A stretch of 64,000 bases of DNA from HKST-UBA178 sp965223815 (lineage in GTDB: Bacteria; Pseudomonadota; Gammaproteobacteria; Chromatiales; Chromatiaceae). The stretch covers positions 558,001-622,000 of the forward strand of contig OZ245019.1 of NCBI GenBank assembly GCA_965223815.1, written 5' to 3'. Below the pieces are notes generated by a model, which searched no databases, had not been told where the DNA came from, and saw only the letters and a program-made list of their open reading frames with translations. Below, in pieces: positions 1-10,600 of the stretch. A program made the position numbers and the translations under genes. How positions within the stretch are numbered: position 1 is the stretch's first letter; each line of letters starts with the position of its first letter.

Positions 1-1668
1 GATCAGCAGGGACGCTTTGCCTTTGTAAACGATCGTGCCAGCAGCCTACTGGGCTACGACAAGGGCGCCCTTCTGGGGATGCATTACTCGCAACTGGTTC
101 ACAAGGATGATGTCGACAAGGCGAGGTATGTTTTCGATGAGCGCAGGACAGGCAAGCGCGCTAGTCAAAATGTTGAATTCAGACTGCTGTGCAAAGGGAG
201 CGAACTCCCTTATCGTGATTTTGAATCACGCTCCATTACCATCGAAGTCAGCGCCATGGGGGTATATACACCGGAGAAATCCGAGCAGGAGCCGGAATTC
301 GTCGGCACCTACGGTGTGGCCAGAGATGTGAGCGAACGCAAGCGCGCCGAGGAGTTGATCAAATTCCAGCTCTATCATGATCTGTTGACCAAACTGCCCA
401 ACAGAGAGTTGTTCCGGGATCGTCTGAATCTGGCGATATCCCAGGCACGGCGGAACAAGGCGAAGCTGGCTGTAATGTTTCTGGACATGGACAGATTCAA
501 GGTCATCAATGATTCACTGGGGCATCTGGCGGGAGATCAGTTGCTTCAATCCGTGGCTTCCCGAATGCAATCCTGTCTCCGCGATGGTGATACTTTGGCA
601 CGGATAGGGGGCGACGAGTTTAATCTGCTGGTCCCGGGGATCGAGGGCAGGGAAGCCGCGTCGATGGTCGTGCACAAGATCATGGAGAGATTGCAGGAAC
701 CCTTTGTCATTGAGGGCCACGAGGTATTCGTTACCTTCAGTATAGGAATCGCCCTTTATCCAGAGGATGGTCAGACCATCGACGCGTTGATCAAGAATGC
801 CGACATGGCGATGTACTACATCAAGACACATGGCAAGAACGGCCATGAGTTCTTTGCCGACAATATGAAAGCAACTTTCCAGCGTCAGCTGTCTCTAGAG
901 AATGGTATTCGCAGGGCGTTGGAAGGAAAGCAGTTTGAATTGTTTTTCCAGCCCCAGGTTGATGTAGAGAGCGGACGTGTGTGTGGCATGGAGGCGCTGA
1001 TTCGCTGGAACCACCCTGAGCGTGGTCTCCTGCTTCCCGATCAGTTCATTCCGCTCTCGGAGGAGACTGGGTTAATCATCGAAATCGGCAACTGGGTATT
1101 GGACCGCTGTTGCCGGGAGCTGAAGGCGTGGCGTACGGCTGGATTTGACGGCGTCACTCTGGCGATAAATATCTCGGCGGCGCAATTGGTGCAAGCGGAA
1201 TTCGAGCGCGGTTTCCTGGAGACCTTGCGCAAGCATGATATACCCGGCGAGCAACTGGAGATCGAGATTACGGAGAATATCCTTATGCAGGATATGGATC
1301 AGGCGGTAAGTAAATTCCAGCGCCTCGCGGCCAGTGGTGTACGGGTTGCGGTGGACGATTTTGGCATTGGCTATTCCTCACTGAGTTACCTGCATTCACT
1401 GCCGTTGAATACCCTGAAGATTGACCGGACATTTATAACAGGTATCCAGTCGCCAGATGACCGGAGCTCTATCGTCACAGCGGTTTTTGCGATGGCGCGG
1501 GAGCTCAACCTGGAGATTGTCGCCGAAGGCGTTGAGCAACAGGCTCAAGTTGACTACCTGAAAAACCTCGAGGGTTGCCGGGCGCAGGGATTTTTCCTTG
1601 GTAAGCCTGTTCCCTCCACGGAAGCGATAGCCGTGTTGCAGCAAAACGGCAGTATGGGATCAGCCTGA
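1..1668 (+). CDS. PAS-GGDEF-EAL signalling protein (5' end outside window)
   Basis: Cyclic-di-GMP turnover protein. The frame is open from base 1 with no start in context, so the N-terminus lies outside the window. The first ~110 codons are the end of a PAS sensor domain (GRFAFVNDRASSLLGY). A GGDEF domain follows, with an intact GGDEF at bases 607-621 and an RxxD inhibitory site (RDGD, 580-591) exactly five codons upstream. The EAL domain starts with EAL at 991-999 and keeps the family metal and catalytic motifs (NIS, EITE, DDFG, LKIDR, AEGVE). Both enzymatic halves therefore look competent. Which activity dominates cannot be read from sequence. No membrane segment is visible in the part present. 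Confidence 0.95.
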   Translation, partial: DQQGRFAFVNDRASSLLGYDKGALLGMHYSQLVHKDDVDKARYVFDERRTGKRASQNVEFRLLCKGSELPYRDFESRSITIEVSAMGVYTPEKSEQEPEFVGTYGVARDVSERKRAEELIKFQLYHDLLTKLPNRELFRDRLNLAISQARRNKAKLAVMFLDMDRFKVINDSLGHLAGDQLLQSVASRMQSCLRDGDTLARIGGDEFNLLVPGIEGREAASMVVHKIMERLQEPFVIEGHEVFVTFSIGIALYPEDGQTIDALIKNADMAMYYIKTHGKNGHEFFADNMKATFQRQLSLENGIRRALEGKQFELFFQPQVDVESGRVCGMEALIRWNHPERGLLLPDQFIPLSEETGLIIEIGNWVLDRCCRELKAWRTAGFDGVTLAINISAAQLVQAEFERGFLETLRKHDIPGEQLEIEITENILMQDMDQAVSKFQRLAASGVRVAVDDFGIGYSSLSYLHSLPLNTLKIDRTFITGIQSPDDRSSIVTAVFAMARELNLEIVAEGVEQQAQVDYLKNLEGCRAQGFFLGKPVPSTEAIAVLQQNGSMGSA

Positions 1669-1733
1669 TTCCGGCAACCCGTCGGCAATTGGTGTAGAAT
1701 CGCGCTGTCTTTCGGGCTTGCCTAGGAGTAGGT

Positions 1734-2672
1734 ATGTCAGCTTTGATCTGCGGCTCTTTCGCCTTCGACACGATTATGGTGTTCCGGGACCGCTTTAAAA
1801 ATCATATTCTTCCGGAGCAGGTGCATATCCTTAATGTTGCGTTTCTGGTGCCGGAGTTGCGCCGCGAGTATGGTGGTTGCGCGGGTAATATCGCCTACAA
1901 TCTCAATCTTCTGGGTGGCGATGGAAAGCCCATGGGAACGGTCGGCAAAGACTTCGATACCTACGCCGCGTGGATGGATCAATGCGGTGTGGATCGTAGT
2001 TTCGTTCGGGTGATTGAGGACGAGTACACGGCGCAAGCTTATATCACCACTGACCAAGACGACAATCAGATCACCGCTTTTCACCCCGGTGCCATGAATC
2101 ATGCTCATGTCCAGCGGGTCAATGAGGCTGTTACCGGCTGCTCCCTGGGCTTGGTTTCACCCGATGGGCGGCAGGGCATGGTCGATCATGCGGCACAGTT
2201 CGTTGAGAGTGGGATCCCCTTTATCTTCGATCCAGGACAGGGGATGCCGATGTTCGACGGTACAGATCTCCTGACCTTTGCGGAGCAGGCCAATTGGCTG
2301 GCTTTCAATGACTATGAAGCGAAGCTGATGCAGGAGCGTACCGGCAAGTCTCCCCGGCAGTTGGCGGAGATGGTCGATGCTGTCATCGTCACCATGGGTG
2401 GCAAAGGGTCGAGTATTTACACCCGTGAAAAGCTGTACGAGATTCCTGCCGCACCCGCGGCTGCGCTAGTGGACCCCACGGGGTGCGGTGATGCTTTCCG
2501 CGCCGGATTGCTTTTCGGCTTGATGAGGGAGATGGACTGGGATGCTACCGGCCGCATCGCCGCCTTGATGGGTGCAATCAAAATCGAGCACGCGGGGACC
2601 CAGAACCACCACTTCACGCCGGAGAGTTTCCTGGCGCGGTTTGAGGAGGTGTTCGGGTTTTCATTCGCCTGA
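1734..2672 (+). CDS. PfkB-family sugar/nucleoside kinase (adenosine kinase-like)
   Basis: A 312-residue ribokinase-fold kinase. The N-terminal GGCAGNIAYNL segment is the substrate-binding signature, and DPTGCGDAFRAGL near residue 245 is the PfkB signature 2 with its catalytic Asp and anion hole. It transfers the ATP gamma-phosphate to a sugar or nucleoside hydroxyl. The overall look is closest to bacterial adenosine-kinase-like members, but the substrate is not determined by sequence. AGGAGT precedes the ATG. A TAGAAT hexamer at 1695-1700 could be a -10 element, with no convincing -35. It lies 84 bp upstream of the moa genes on the same strand, without an evident functional link to them. Confidence 0.88.
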   Translation: MSALICGSFAFDTIMVFRDRFKNHILPEQVHILNVAFLVPELRREYGGCAGNIAYNLNLLGGDGKPMGTVGKDFDTYAAWMDQCGVDRSFVRVIEDEYTAQAYITTDQDDNQITAFHPGAMNHAHVQRVNEAVTGCSLGLVSPDGRQGMVDHAAQFVESGIPFIFDPGQGMPMFDGTDLLTFAEQANWLAFNDYEAKLMQERTGKSPRQLAEMVDAVIVTMGGKGSSIYTREKLYEIPAAPAAALVDPTGCGDAFRAGLLFGLMREMDWDATGRIAALMGAIKIEHAGTQNHHFTPESFLARFEEVFGFSFA

Positions 2673-2756
2673 GCTGAAGCGGCTGAGGCACCGGGTAGCC
2701 GGTAGCGCTCTAACCTGTTTTCGGGCCAGCGCCCGGCTGAATATGAAGAGGACTAT

Positions 2757-3275
2757 ATGACAGGACATTATGACGACTCTGGTTTCGTACCACTGAATAT
2801 AGCGGTACTTACCATCTCGGATACACGCACTGAAGAGACGGATAAATCAGGCGCGGTGATTAAACAGGGTGCGGAAGCGGCGGGGCATAAGGTGGTAGAC
2901 AAAGCCATTGTCAAGGATGACGTCTATCAGATGCGGGCCGTTTTCTCTCACTGGATAGCCGATCCCGAAGTTCATGTCATAGTCAGTACAGGTGGTACGG
3001 GCATCGCCGGTCGGGATAGCACACCGGAGGCCATATTGCCGCTGCTCGACAAGCCCATCGAGGGATTCGGAGAGCTGTTCAGGTGGGTATCCATGGACGA
3101 TATTGGCGCTTCAGCCATTCAGTCGCGTGCTTTTGGCGGGCTCACCAATCAGACGTTGATCTTCTGCCTGCCCGGCTCAACGGGCGCCTGCCGAACCGGG
3201 TGGGATAAGATTCTAGCGCCACAGCTGGATCACCGCACCCGACCCTGTAATTTCGCCCAGATGTTCAGGGCCTGA
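2757..3275 (+). CDS. moaB: Molybdenum cofactor biosynthesis protein B
   Basis: A 172-residue MoaB/Mog-fold protein, close to E. coli MoaB in length. The molybdopterin-binding signature STGGTG (residues 77-82) is followed by GRDSTPEA. By family it binds molybdopterin, either as an adenylyltransferase or in a redundant role, ahead of molybdenum insertion. An AGAGG Shine-Dalgarno sits just before the ATG. It opens a same-strand run with moeA, moaD and moaE. moaA and moaC, which make the cyclic pyranopterin precursor, are not in the window. Confidence 0.95.
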   Translation: MTGHYDDSGFVPLNIAVLTISDTRTEETDKSGAVIKQGAEAAGHKVVDKAIVKDDVYQMRAVFSHWIADPEVHVIVSTGGTGIAGRDSTPEAILPLLDKPIEGFGELFRWVSMDDIGASAIQSRAFGGLTNQTLIFCLPGSTGACRTGWDKILAPQLDHRTRPCNFAQMFRA

Positions 3276-3298
3276 ATCGCAGTCAGAGGGGATAACGA

Positions 3299-4549
3299 AT
3301 GAGTACCTGTGACTGCTCCTCCCACGAGAAGCCGACCGCATTGATGTCCTTGGAAGACGCGCTCCAGCTGCTGCTTTCCCACGCCCACCCGCTGGTGGAG
3401 ACGGAACGGGTTTCCATTGCTGCCGCACTGGGGCGGGTATTGGCGGAGCCTGTTGTGAGTCGCATCACCATGCCGCCATGGGATAACAGCGCCATGGACG
3501 GTTACGCGGTAAACACTGCCGATGTACCAGCGATTGGAGTTAGATTGCCTGTCTCCCAACGGATCCCCGCAGGCGTTGCTGGCGAACCCCTGGCGGCAGG
3601 TACCGCCGCCCGCATCTTTACCGGCGCTCCAATCCCCGAAAATGCAGATGCCGTGGTAATACAGGAAGTATGCGAGACCCAGGGCAATGACGTCATTATC
3701 GGTAAATGCCCCGAACCTGGGGCCAATATCCGGCGCGCTGGGGAGGACACCACGCAAGGACAGGTGGTGATTCCGCAAGGAACCCGACTGGGGCCCCAGC
3801 ATATGGGGTTGCTCGCCTCTGTCGGGGTCGCCGAATTCTCGGTATACCGCCGCCTCAAGGTGGCGCTGTTCTCCTCTGGTGACGAGCTGATCATGCCGGG
3901 CCAGCCTTTAGGGCCGGGTCAAATCTACAACTCCAACGAATTCACCCTTGAAGGCCTGCTGACGGGAGTAGGCTGTGAAGTGGTTAAGCTGGGCATCGTC
4001 GAGGATACCTTCAGCGCCACATGCGACGCCCTGACCAAAGCAGCTGCTGGAGCAGATTTGGTTATGACCTCCGGCGGAGTATCTGTTGGTGAGGAGGACC
4101 ACATCAAACCCGCGATTGAAAAGCTGGGGCGGTTGGATTTGTGGAAAATTGCCATTCGACCGGGCAAGCCGCTGGCTTTTGGACATATTGGTGAAGTGCC
4201 TTTCATCGGTACGCCGGGTAATCCGGTCTCCCTGTTCGTGACCTACTGTCTATTCGCACGCCCGTTTATACTGAAAAAACAGGGCGTCGCCGGAAACCTG
4301 TCACCGAGTGCAGTGCTTGCAAAGGTCGGATTCGACTGGCCCCGCCCGGACAAACGCAGGGAGTTCGCACGAGCTAGGCTGGATTTGGACGACCAGGGGG
4401 AGCCTTGGATATCGGTCTATCCCAGCCGCTCCTCCGGCGTACTGAGTTCACTCGCTTGGGCCAACGGCTTGGCAGTTTTGCCCGAGAATACACCGCTGTC
4501 CAAAGGCGATACAGTCAGATTTCTACCTTTTAGTGAGCTGTTGACATGA
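3299..4549 (+). CDS. moeA: Molybdopterin molybdenumtransferase
   Basis: A 416-residue MoeA, which inserts molybdate into adenylylated molybdopterin. The characteristic motifs are in order: PPWDNSAMDGYA (around residue 60), SGDEL, TSGGVSVGEEDHIK, RPGKPLAFG and GTPGNPVS. A short Cys-containing tail (CDC) precedes the conserved start of domain I. AGAGGGG lies just upstream of the ATG. The stop overlaps the moaD start by four bases (ATGA), which implies translational coupling. Confidence 0.97.
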   Translation: MSTCDCSSHEKPTALMSLEDALQLLLSHAHPLVETERVSIAAALGRVLAEPVVSRITMPPWDNSAMDGYAVNTADVPAIGVRLPVSQRIPAGVAGEPLAAGTAARIFTGAPIPENADAVVIQEVCETQGNDVIIGKCPEPGANIRRAGEDTTQGQVVIPQGTRLGPQHMGLLASVGVAEFSVYRRLKVALFSSGDELIMPGQPLGPGQIYNSNEFTLEGLLTGVGCEVVKLGIVEDTFSATCDALTKAAAGADLVMTSGGVSVGEEDHIKPAIEKLGRLDLWKIAIRPGKPLAFGHIGEVPFIGTPGNPVSLFVTYCLFARPFILKKQGVAGNLSPSAVLAKVGFDWPRPDKRREFARARLDLDDQGEPWISVYPSRSSGVLSSLAWANGLAVLPENTPLSKGDTVRFLPFSELLT

Positions 4550-4791
4550 TCAAAGTACTCTACTTCGCACACCTCAGAGAGCAGCTGGGTGTCGGTTCCG
4601 AGGAGATGGAGGCGGCGGCGGATATTGCCGAGTTGAAATCGCGACTGCGTTCCCGAGGCGGCGACTGGGCAGATGCATTCGGTGAGGGGAGTAGGGTCAT
4701 GGCAGCGGTGAACCAGGAGATGGCCAATCCCGATACCACAATCGCGGACGGGAATGAGGTGGCCTTCTTTCCACCGGTCACGGGGGGGTGA
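4546..4791 (+). CDS. moaD: Molybdopterin synthase small subunit
   Basis: An 81-residue ubiquitin-fold sulfur carrier that ends in the required Gly-Gly. The C-terminal glycine becomes a thiocarboxylate that donates sulfur to the pyranopterin precursor. The preceding FFPPVTGG tail is typical of MoaD. It overlaps moeA by four bases, and its partner moaE follows 68 bp downstream, so the two synthase subunits should be co-expressed. Confidence 0.95.
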   Translation: MIKVLYFAHLREQLGVGSEEMEAAADIAELKSRLRSRGGDWADAFGEGSRVMAAVNQEMANPDTTIADGNEVAFFPPVTGG

Positions 4792-4859
4792 GCAGGGAGC
4801 GCTGCCGCATCACCGTTACCGCAGGTCGCTAACATTTCGCGAGTCATTTACGATCCGAT

Positions 4860-5333
4860 ATGAATCGAGTCATAGTTCAAAAAGAGGCGCTGGATGTAGC
4901 CGATCAGCTGACGGATTTACATACTGGCAACCCTTCCGTTGGCGCGGTGGTAACCTTTGTTGGCCTCATGCGCGACATGAACGATGGCGACCGGGTAACA
5001 GCCATGGAACTTGAACACTATCCCGGCATGACCGATAAGGCGCTGTGGCGGATAGTTGAGGAGGCGGAGCGCCGCTGGGAACTGTTGGATATCCGAGTGA
5101 TCCACCGGGTGGGTGAGCTCAGACCCACCGATCCCATCGTTCTGGTGGCAGTGGCCAGTGCCCACCGAGGCGAAGCTTTTCGTGCTTGTGAATTTATCAT
5201 CGACTACCTCAAGACCCGGGCACCGTTTTGGAAAAAAGAGAAGTTGCCGGTCGGGGCACGCTGGGTAGCGTCTCGCGACAGTGATAGCGATGCCGAGGCG
5301 CGTTGGCACGACGGCAGCGATGACGAAGCCTGA
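4860..5333 (+). CDS. moaE: Molybdopterin synthase catalytic subunit
   Basis: A 157-residue MoaE, the large subunit that uses the MoaD thiocarboxylate to build the dithiolene. The KTRAPFWKKE segment carries the conserved lysines of the active-site pocket, and the HRVGEL and HRGEAF segments are family hallmarks. The last ~15 residues are acidic and not conserved in the family. It ends the Mo-cofactor run and converges on the DUF255 gene 33 bp away, with a hairpin between them. Confidence 0.96.
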   Translation: MNRVIVQKEALDVADQLTDLHTGNPSVGAVVTFVGLMRDMNDGDRVTAMELEHYPGMTDKALWRIVEEAERRWELLDIRVIHRVGELRPTDPIVLVAVASAHRGEAFRACEFIIDYLKTRAPFWKKEKLPVGARWVASRDSDSDAEARWHDGSDDEA

Positions 5334-5335
5334 GT

Positions 5336-5370
5336 CTGAAACAGGGTTTCTTAAACATTCCCCGTTTCAG
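5336..5370. terminator. Hairpin between convergent moaE and DUF255 gene
   Basis: CTGAAAC at 5336-5342 pairs with GTTTCAG at 5364-5370, and GGG/CCC extends the stem after one mismatch. It overlaps the stop codon of the minus-strand gene. No uridine tract follows on either strand, so it may terminate or stabilise 3' ends rather than be a classical intrinsic terminator. Confidence 0.4.
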
Positions 5371-7445
5371 TTGCGGCGAATCTCGGACTTTTGCAATCGT
5401 TCGCAGAAATCTACGAAATCCCCTGTCGGCATCTCGCACTGGGTACCGCTGCAGATATAGCTCACTATCTCCTGATTAGCAATGACACGGGTGCCTAGTA
5501 AGCCCGGTAGATTCTCTTCTCCCTCGGGAATGGCGATAACAAATCTGTGCGGCGCATAGTATTGGCTGGCCCGCTCATGCCACCTTCCCAGCCCCTGACT
5601 ACTGCCACGGATGACAATCGTCTCCGTGGGTTCCAGATGCTCTTCCAGTGTGTCTAGTAGCGTACAGTGGGCTTGGGGAAACTGGTCGATATGTTGCCAG
5701 CCATAATGCAGGGCTCTCGTGGCTGCATCGGTATATTTCCGAATGCCGAGCAGGTGGCCGAGACGGTTGAGGGCAAATGCGGCAATGCCATTGCCTGCGG
5801 GGGTTGCGTCGTCACTGAGCGGTTTGGGCCGGTGAATCAGTCTTTCATGGTCATCCGATGTGAAAAAGAATCCGCCGTTGTCGGTATCCCGGAAATGGGT
5901 TATCAAAACATCGGCGAGATTGATGGCAAATGCCAGATCTTGGTGTCGCCAGCGGGCCTGGAGTAACTCCAGCAGGGCATCCAACAGATAGGCATGGTCA
6001 TCCAGGTAAGCGGGTAACCGGGATTGCCCGTCTTTATGGGTGGCCAACAGGCGGCCGTCCTTCCAGAGCTCACGGCTTAAAAAATCGAGTGCCCGTTGAG
6101 CTGACAAGATAAACTCAGGGCGCTGTAAAAGCTTTCCGGCGCGAACCATTCCCTTGATCATCAACGCATTCCAAGAGGTCAGTACCTTTTCGTCTCTGCC
6201 TGGCCTGATTCTGGACTCGCGAGCTTCAAAGAGTTTCCGCTTGGCACTCTTGAGCAGCCTGCGAGCATGTTGGGAGCTGCTGTCAAGGGCTTCGTTGATT
6301 TCGGCGATCGAGGTCGTATTGTGGAGGTGCCAACGACCCTCGAAGTTTGGCGACCGGTCCAAGCCGTAGTATCGCTCCAGGTGTTGATACTCATCCGCCG
6401 TCAGCAGCGAACGAATCTGATCTTTGGACCAGACATAGAACAGCCCCTCGTGACCTTCGCTATCTGCATCGAGGCTGGAATAGTAGCCTCCTTGGGGAGA
6501 CTGCATCTCGCGGACGACCCAGTTGGCAGTATGCTCAGCGGTGTCCTTGTAGAGGGTATCGCCGCTGATTTGCCAGAGGTCGGCATAGAGGCTCAGCAAC
6601 TGACCATTGTCGTACAGCATCTTTTCGAAGTGAGGAATCATCCATTGATCGTCCACCGAGTAGCGATAAAAACCGCCCCCCAATTGGTCATTGACCCCGC
6701 CCAACGCCATTCGCGTCAGTGTGTGCTCCACCATATAAAGCCTGCGCGTATCCACTTTTCCGCTCAGTCGATCGCCAGCCCATCTCCGCAGTAACCTGGT
6801 TAAATTGCTGGGATGAGGAAACTTGGGGGCCTGCCCGAATCCGCCCCACTGTTCGTCGAAACTTTCCGCGAGCTGAGCATCGGCTGATTTCAGCGGTGAT
6901 GCATCCAATATCGGAGCTACCTCAGGTACCCGGGGGTTGAGACGGGCCATAGCCTCGATCAAGGCTTGGTTTTGTTGCCCAATCTCAACGTGCTGCTCGC
7001 GGTAGGCGTTGGCTATGCTGTGTAACAGGTTCTTGAAAGATGGCAGACCATGGCGCGCCTGATCGGGAAAATAGGTGCCTGCGAAAAAGGGCATCTGATC
7101 TTCGGGGGAGAGGAATACCGTCAATGGCCATCCACCGGGACGCCTGGCTAGTAGTTGATGGGCTGTCTGGTATATTTGATCCAGATCCGGCCTCTCTTCA
7201 CGATCGACTTTGATGTTAACGTAGAGCCGATTCATTACTTCCGCGGTCTCTGGGTCTTCGAAGGATTCGTGAGCCATGACATGGCACCAGTGGCAGGCGG
7301 AATAGCCGATGGACAGCAGGATCGGTCTTTGCAGGTCCCTGGCTAAGTTCAATGCTTCATCACCCCACTGGTGCCAATCGACGGGATTGTCTGCGTGCTG
7401 CTGGAGATAAGGGCTGGTGGCATCAGCCAACCGATTCTTGCTCAT
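5367..7445 (-). CDS. YyaL/SSP411-type protein: DUF255 thioredoxin-like plus six-hairpin domain
   Basis: A 692-residue homologue of bacterial YyaL and eukaryotic SPATA20. The N-terminal ~160 residues are a thioredoxin-like DUF255 domain with a CHWCHVM motif (Cys51, Cys54). The remainder matches the alpha/alpha-barrel (glycoside-hydrolase-like) part of the family, for example HFEKMLYDNGQLL and the SYLDDHA-type region. No signal peptide is visible, so it is probably cytoplasmic. The family function is unsettled. The ATG at 7445 gives the conserved N-terminus NRLADATSPYL. It stands alone between moaE and the RND permease. Confidence 0.93.
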   Translation of the reverse strand: MSKNRLADATSPYLQQHADNPVDWHQWGDEALNLARDLQRPILLSIGYSACHWCHVMAHESFEDPETAEVMNRLYVNIKVDREERPDLDQIYQTAHQLLARRPGGWPLTVFLSPEDQMPFFAGTYFPDQARHGLPSFKNLLHSIANAYREQHVEIGQQNQALIEAMARLNPRVPEVAPILDASPLKSADAQLAESFDEQWGGFGQAPKFPHPSNLTRLLRRWAGDRLSGKVDTRRLYMVEHTLTRMALGGVNDQLGGGFYRYSVDDQWMIPHFEKMLYDNGQLLSLYADLWQISGDTLYKDTAEHTANWVVREMQSPQGGYYSSLDADSEGHEGLFYVWSKDQIRSLLTADEYQHLERYYGLDRSPNFEGRWHLHNTTSIAEINEALDSSSQHARRLLKSAKRKLFEARESRIRPGRDEKVLTSWNALMIKGMVRAGKLLQRPEFILSAQRALDFLSRELWKDGRLLATHKDGQSRLPAYLDDHAYLLDALLELLQARWRHQDLAFAINLADVLITHFRDTDNGGFFFTSDDHERLIHRPKPLSDDATPAGNGIAAFALNRLGHLLGIRKYTDAATRALHYGWQHIDQFPQAHCTLLDTLEEHLEPTETIVIRGSSQGLGRWHERASQYYAPHRFVIAIPEGEENLPGLLGTRVIANQEIVSYICSGTQCEMPTGDFVDFCERLQKSEIRRN

Positions 7446-7615
7446 GTTCTCGTTTCCTTTGCAATTGAGTAGGCACTTCTCTCGTTCAGCGCAGTTCTGT
7501 TTCCGGTTACCCGGTCGAACTGAATTACTCCCAGGGTGATTTTCAGTTTCGGCACTAAACTAGCAGGTGTGGTGCGCCGATTAAACGCGCAGCAGGTGGG
7601 GCTATCTCACTTGTC

Positions 7616-10600
7616 TCAACGGTTCCCTGATTTGTCTCTCATAAAGATTCTGTACAGCAGCGGAATAACAAACAGTGTCAAAAGGGTGGAGACTATCAGG
7701 CCCCAAACAATGGCGGTTGCCACCGGCCCCCACATCAGGGAGTGGCCACCGAGACCGGTGGCCAGTGAGAACAGCCCGGCAATAGTGGTCATGGAGGTGA
7801 TGAGGATAGGAATCACTCGGCGTCGGGCGGCGTAGAGGGTTGCGTGCAGCACGCTCATGCCGTTGGCAAGACGTTCATTGGCGGCGCTGATCAGGACGAT
7901 GGCGGCATTGACCGCAATGCCAGCCAGCGCTACCACGCCGTACATGGTGAACAGGCTCAGAGGGTTGTCGGTGATCAGTAGCCCGACAACCACGCCGGTA
8001 AAGGCCATGGGAACCGTGGCCAGGATCATAAGCGGTTGAAAATAGCTACGAAATTGGGTGCCGAGAATCATGTACATCAGTCCCAGACCAAATAAGAATA
8101 GAATCTTTATGGAGTCGATGCTCTCCTGAATGTCATCGAGTTCCCCCGAAAAATCCAGATTGATTCCGGGAAACTTATGCTTTATCTCCTCCCACCCAGC
8201 GAGTATCTCGTTGTTGGCGCTTATAGTATCCGCCAATGTCTTGTCCAAATCCGCCTCGACGGTAATGGTGCGTCTGAAGTCGAAATGACGCACGTTTCCA
8301 AGGCTGGGGCCCATCTCGGTGTGAATGAGCTCGCTCAAGGCAATGCGCCCACCGTCTGCTAGAGGCAAGGTAAAGTCCCCTGGGCGGGTGATGCTGTCCA
8401 GGTTTCCGGGGAGTGCGCGTACCCGAACTTCCAACTCCTCCCCCTGGTCCTGCATTCGGGCCACGATTTCCCCGTCGACCAGCAGCTGCACGGTTCGGCT
8501 GACCTCAGCGGGATCGACTCCTGCCCGATGGGCGGCTTCCTGATTCACCCGCACCCTCAGCTCCATCTGGCCGCGGCTGTCGTCGTCGGTGATGTCACGG
8601 ATTGCAGGATGCGCTTCCAGCAAATCCTTCAGTTCCGATACGGCGCTACGGATCTCCGCGGTTTCCTCCCCTCGGACCTTGATCTGGATGGGCTTGGAGG
8701 TTGGGGGACCACCGGCGAGACGTAAAAAGGCAATCTTCTCGGGTCCAGGTATTCCGGTAACTGCGTTTCGCATCGACTCAATCATCTCATCGACCCCGCG
8801 GAGACCCTCGGAGAGTGGATGGAGCGCGACCATGATCTGGCCGTAGTGGTCGCCGAAAAAAGGATTTATCTCCGTAAACATCTCTCCGGAATAACTGATC
8901 AAGTTGCGGAGCTCCCGCGGTTTGATTTCCTTGGTAACCACGCGCTCGACCTCCAGCACCTTGTTCAGCGTGACATCAAGAGGAGTCCCTGCGGGCATAG
9001 TGATGTTTACGTAAAACAGTCGGATCGGATCTGAGGCGAAGAAATCCAGTTTGAGCTTGCCCCCTAGGGCCGCTGCGAGGGCAGCGGAAAAGCCGATCAA
9101 AATCAATAACATGATCAGCTTGGGCCAGCGAAGAGCGCGAATCAGCAGGCGGGTATATTTCACCCGGATCCAGTGCAGTGCCTTTACCCTGAGTAGTTGA
9201 ATTCGAGAGGGTTTCCGAAAACTCACCTTGGCACCCAGCAAATGAGCTGGGAGCATCCAGTACGCCTCCACCAGACTGATGGCCAGAGCGATGGTCACCA
9301 CCAGAGGAATAACCAGCATGTATTTACCCAGGATGCCGGGAAGCAACATTAGCGGTAGAAAGGCCGCCATGGTGGTCAGAACCGCAGTGGTGACCGGCGC
9401 GAAAACCTCATTCAGGGATTCGAGGGTTGCGGTCATGGCGCCGACACCACGCTGTAATCGGTAGTAGATGGATTCCACAACCACTACCGCATCGTCGACC
9501 AGCATGCCGAGACTGATAACCACGCCGAGTAGCACGCTCACATTCAGCGTTTGCCCGATAATATCGAGAACCCAAAATGTGCCTGCGAGAATAAACGGAA
9601 TGCCGATGGTGGTGAGCAGAGCAATCTTGTCTCCGAGGAAAAGCCAGGTGACCACGAGTACGAGAAACAACCCCAAAAGCGCATTGGTTTGCATGATATC
9701 CAGGGCGTTTCGAGTGATCTCTGTCTGATCGTCGATGAGAACCAGCTTTACTCCGGTGCGGTCTGAAAAGCGATTGCGCTGCTTGATGTATTCATTGATT
9801 CGTCCCACCAGTTCCAGGGTATTGGCATTGTCTTTTTTGGTTATAGACAGCATGACCGCGGGCCGGCCCTGATACAGCACCATTTCGCCGGCCTTCTCTC
9901 TGCCGCGCACGACCTCCCCAAGGTCGCCCAGAGGGATTTCCCCCTCACTGCCGACGATGGGCAATCCAGCCAGATAGCCCGGATCGCTGTCGCGGCCAAT
10001 GAGCCTCACGAGCCAGGATTGGTCGTTGACTCGGGTGCTGCCGGCAGCTATGTCCCGGAAGCTACGGCTAACGGTGTCTGAGAGTTGCACGGGGCGGATC
10101 CCCGCAGCCTCTAGACGGGAGGGTATGAAGTTGATTTGAAGTTCTGGGTCTCTCAGGCCCGCAGCGAGTACCCGGTCCACCCCTTTAATGCGCTCAACAT
10201 CCTTTTTGATCGCTTCCGAGCGGCGGCGTAGATTCTCGTCGTCCGCCAAACCCACTACGGCCAATACTGCGCTGGGAAAGGCGTTGCCGGTGGTAATTTC
10301 CGTGACAACAGGTGACTCAGCCTCTGTGGGCAGCTCCGCCTCTGCGTTCTGCACCTCCCTACGCAGATCGGCAACCCGCTTGTCGAAGATTCGATTAGGA
10401 ACATCCTCGAATCGTACCAGGATGTTGGAGAGGCTCTCGCGACTGGTGCTGGAGACGAATTTCACGTCTGATAGCCTGCGTATTTTCTTTTCCAGGATGT
10501 CGGTCACCCGCCGCTCGACGTCTTCCGCGGTCGCCCCTGGTAAAACCGTAGTGATGTCTATCCAGTTGAAATTTATGGTTGGGTCTTGTTGTCGGGGCAT

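Noticed and set aside
1695..1700. TAGAAT as promoter -10 for the PfkB-type kinase
   Set aside because: No acceptable -35 at 16-18 bases; kept only as a remark.
2673..2756. Molybdenum-cofactor riboswitch upstream of moaB
   Set aside because: The 84-base gap is too short and shows no extended helix pattern of the Moco RNA element.
3230..3802. 190-codon minus-strand frame opposite moaB/moeA
   Set aside because: It lies fully over confident moaB and moeA coding sequence and has no recognisable domain.
6267..6794. 175-codon plus-strand frame opposite the DUF255 gene
   Set aside because: Antisense to a strongly supported gene; no start signal or domain.
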